Assembly (NCBI GenBank): GCA_964511535.1
Contig: CAZEFW010000275.1
Span: 1 to 6,042 of the forward strand
Direction: 5' to 3'
Length of the DNA stretch: 6,042 nt
Source: CAZCFB01 sp964511535
GTDB lineage: Bacteria; Myxococcota_A; Polyangia; GCA-2747355; CAZCFB01
Positions within the stretch are counted from its first letter, which is position 1, and each line of letters begins with the position of its first letter. The notes beneath the pieces were generated by a model. The model did not search any database and was not told the origin of the DNA. It saw only the letters and a list, made by a program, of their open reading frames with translations. A program made the translations under genes and the position numbers. This document shows, in pieces, positions 5,051-6,042 of the stretch.

Positions 5051-6040
5051 ATGAAAAGACTAATCGCCCTGACGCTCACCCTGCTCTGTCTCTGCCTGTT
5101 CGGTTGCTCTGACGATAGCGAAAAGCCCACTGTGGACGCCGGCCCCAGCGTCGACAGCGGGCCCCCCACCGAGGCCGGCACCGTGACCTGCCCAAAGGAT
5201 TTTCCGGTCAAGGTCAACGGCGTCTGCCTGGCCCAGAAGCCAGACCAGGACGGCAAGCGCACCCAGTGCGGCGAGATGGTGGAGAACTGCGACAAGTCTG
5301 GCGACAAGACGCCCAACCTGGCGTGCATCACCGGGACCGCCCCCACGGCGCCCAAGGGGCCGGCGACGGTCACGCTGGCGGGCTTCGTCGACGTTTTCTC
5401 CAGCGGTCCGGACTCGGACAACATCATCATCGAGGTGTACGAACAGGCGGCGCTGGACAAGGCCATCGAGGACGCGCGCAAGGCTGGCACGCTGAAGAAG
5501 AAGACCTTCCCCTCCGGCGCCAAGTCCATCGGCACAGACACGGTGAAGCTGACCTGGACGGACAAGACCAAGGTCCCGGTGGACCCGACCCGCGGCACCG
5601 CCCGGGCGTGTCCCAAGGACCCGAAGCTGAAGCTGCCCTGCGTGGTCCCGTCCACCACCTGCACCTCATGCGACCTTGGTGGGAACTACTGCCACTCGGG
5701 TCAGTGCATCGAGCGGCTGCGGTGGGAGGTGCGTTACCAGATCAAGAACATCCCGACCAACAAGCGCCTGGTCCTGCGCACCCTGGGCAAGGACGGCTTC
5801 ACGGACGGCACCTGGGGCATGATGGCGCAGTACAACGTGTACCTCCGCGCCGACGCCACAAAGTGCACCGACGGACAGTACAACGACTGCCTCAACGCCA
5901 AGGGCGAGTACGAGCTGGAGGTCAACGCCCTGTCCAAGAGCGACTACACCACCATCCCGATCACGGCCGGCCTCTCGGGTGGCGTGCCGGAGGGCCCCCG
6001 CCCCCGGGCGGGGGCGGGGCCCCCCAGCCCCCCCCACAAA
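5051..6040 (+). CDS. Cysteine-rich lipoprotein of unknown function, 3' truncated
   Basis: I do not recognise a named family. Residues 1-19 (MKRLIALTLTLLCLCLFGC) are a clear lipoprotein signal peptide with lipobox LFGC; Ser at +2 favours the outer membrane. A low-complexity linker rich in Asp, Pro, Gly and Ser follows (20-45). Then comes a Cys-rich segment (C47, C59, C73, C80, C92), a probable beta-sandwich beginning TVTLAGFVDVFSSG (107-119), and a compact Cys cluster (C204, C207, C214, C219). A further region carries C272 and C280. The 13 cysteines after the lipidated one suggest disulfide-bonded extracytoplasmic modules. About 315 residues look genuine; beyond SGGVPEG the frame enters G/C low-complexity sequence and stays open to the window edge, so the C-terminus is missing. 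ATG 5051 has AAGGA 6 nt upstream. It is divergent from the GltJ-like operon. Similar modular Cys-rich lipoproteins are common in Myxococcota, and a surface or adhesive role is only a guess. Confidence 0.85.
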   Translation, partial: MKRLIALTLTLLCLCLFGCSDDSEKPTVDAGPSVDSGPPTEAGTVTCPKDFPVKVNGVCLAQKPDQDGKRTQCGEMVENCDKSGDKTPNLACITGTAPTAPKGPATVTLAGFVDVFSSGPDSDNIIIEVYEQAALDKAIEDARKAGTLKKKTFPSGAKSIGTDTVKLTWTDKTKVPVDPTRGTARACPKDPKLKLPCVVPSTTCTSCDLGGNYCHSGQCIERLRWEVRYQIKNIPTNKRLVLRTLGKDGFTDGTWGMMAQYNVYLRADATKCTDGQYNDCLNAKGEYELEVNALSKSDYTTIPITAGLSGGVPEGPRPRAGAGPPSPPHK

Positions 6041-6042
6041 CC
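5991..6042. other. G/C low-complexity contig end with a perfect hairpin
   Basis: Almost only G and C from about 5991. Positions 5996-6005 and 6010-6019 are perfect complements around a 4-nt loop, and a C8 run follows. The protein sequence changes abruptly here from a normal mix to Pro/Arg/Gly/Ala. I take it as a fold-back or low-quality contig end, like the left end. Confidence 0.6.

Noticed and set aside
5029..5664. 211-codon minus-strand open frame over the cysteine-rich lipoprotein
   Set aside because: It is antisense to a gene with a clear lipoprotein signal peptide and RBS; no homology-like motifs.
1..6042. CRISPR arrays, tRNA or rRNA genes, insertion sequences
   Set aside because: No regularly spaced repeats, no tRNA-like cloverleaf, no rRNA sequence and no transposase motifs seen on either strand.

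Overview
The window looks like one complete metagenomic contig from a high-GC member of the Myxococcota (deltaproteobacterial lineage). The evidence is the very GC-rich third codon positions in every gene, a zinc-ribbon/GYF/AgmX-PglI-tail protein of the kind typical of myxobacteria, and a cysteine-rich lipoprotein with a short acidic linker after its lipobox. Both extremities degenerate into G/C low-complexity sequence (about 1-79 and 5991-6042). They look like assembly or library artefacts rather than natural gene ends.

Layout. Four minus-strand genes, read from right to left, form a tight operon. The first (2682-4721) encodes a 679-residue protein with a zinc ribbon, a GYF domain, one membrane helix and an AgmX/PglI (TonB-like) tail, the architecture of GltJ/AgmX of Myxococcus. 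The second (1494-2642) is a periplasmic protein with an N-terminal region resembling FlgT/LPP20. The third (1189-1563) is a small PEGA-domain lipoprotein that I start at a TTG codon, overlapping the previous gene by 70 nt. The last (from 1189 to the left edge) is an AI-2E family permease whose ATG overlaps the stop of the PEGA gene (TGATG).

A 329-bp divergent intergenic region (4722-5050) separates this operon from a plus-strand cysteine-rich lipoprotein gene (5051 to the right edge, truncated). It contains a near-consensus sigma-70 promoter for the operon (TTGAAA, 17 bp, TATAAT). A perfect 16-bp dyad covers the -35 box, and a second 18-bp dyad lies in the AT-rich DNA just upstream. The same region holds a likely extended -10 promoter for the lipoprotein gene, with a T9 tract where its -35 box would be.

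Working together (inference). The operon encodes a protein spanning the inner membrane with a cytosolic docking head and a TonB-like periplasmic tail, a soluble or anchored periplasmic protein, a probable outer-membrane lipoprotein and an integral membrane permease. This would fit an envelope-spanning assembly related to, but not the same as, the Glt gliding/focal-adhesion machinery. The function of the whole is not established from sequence.
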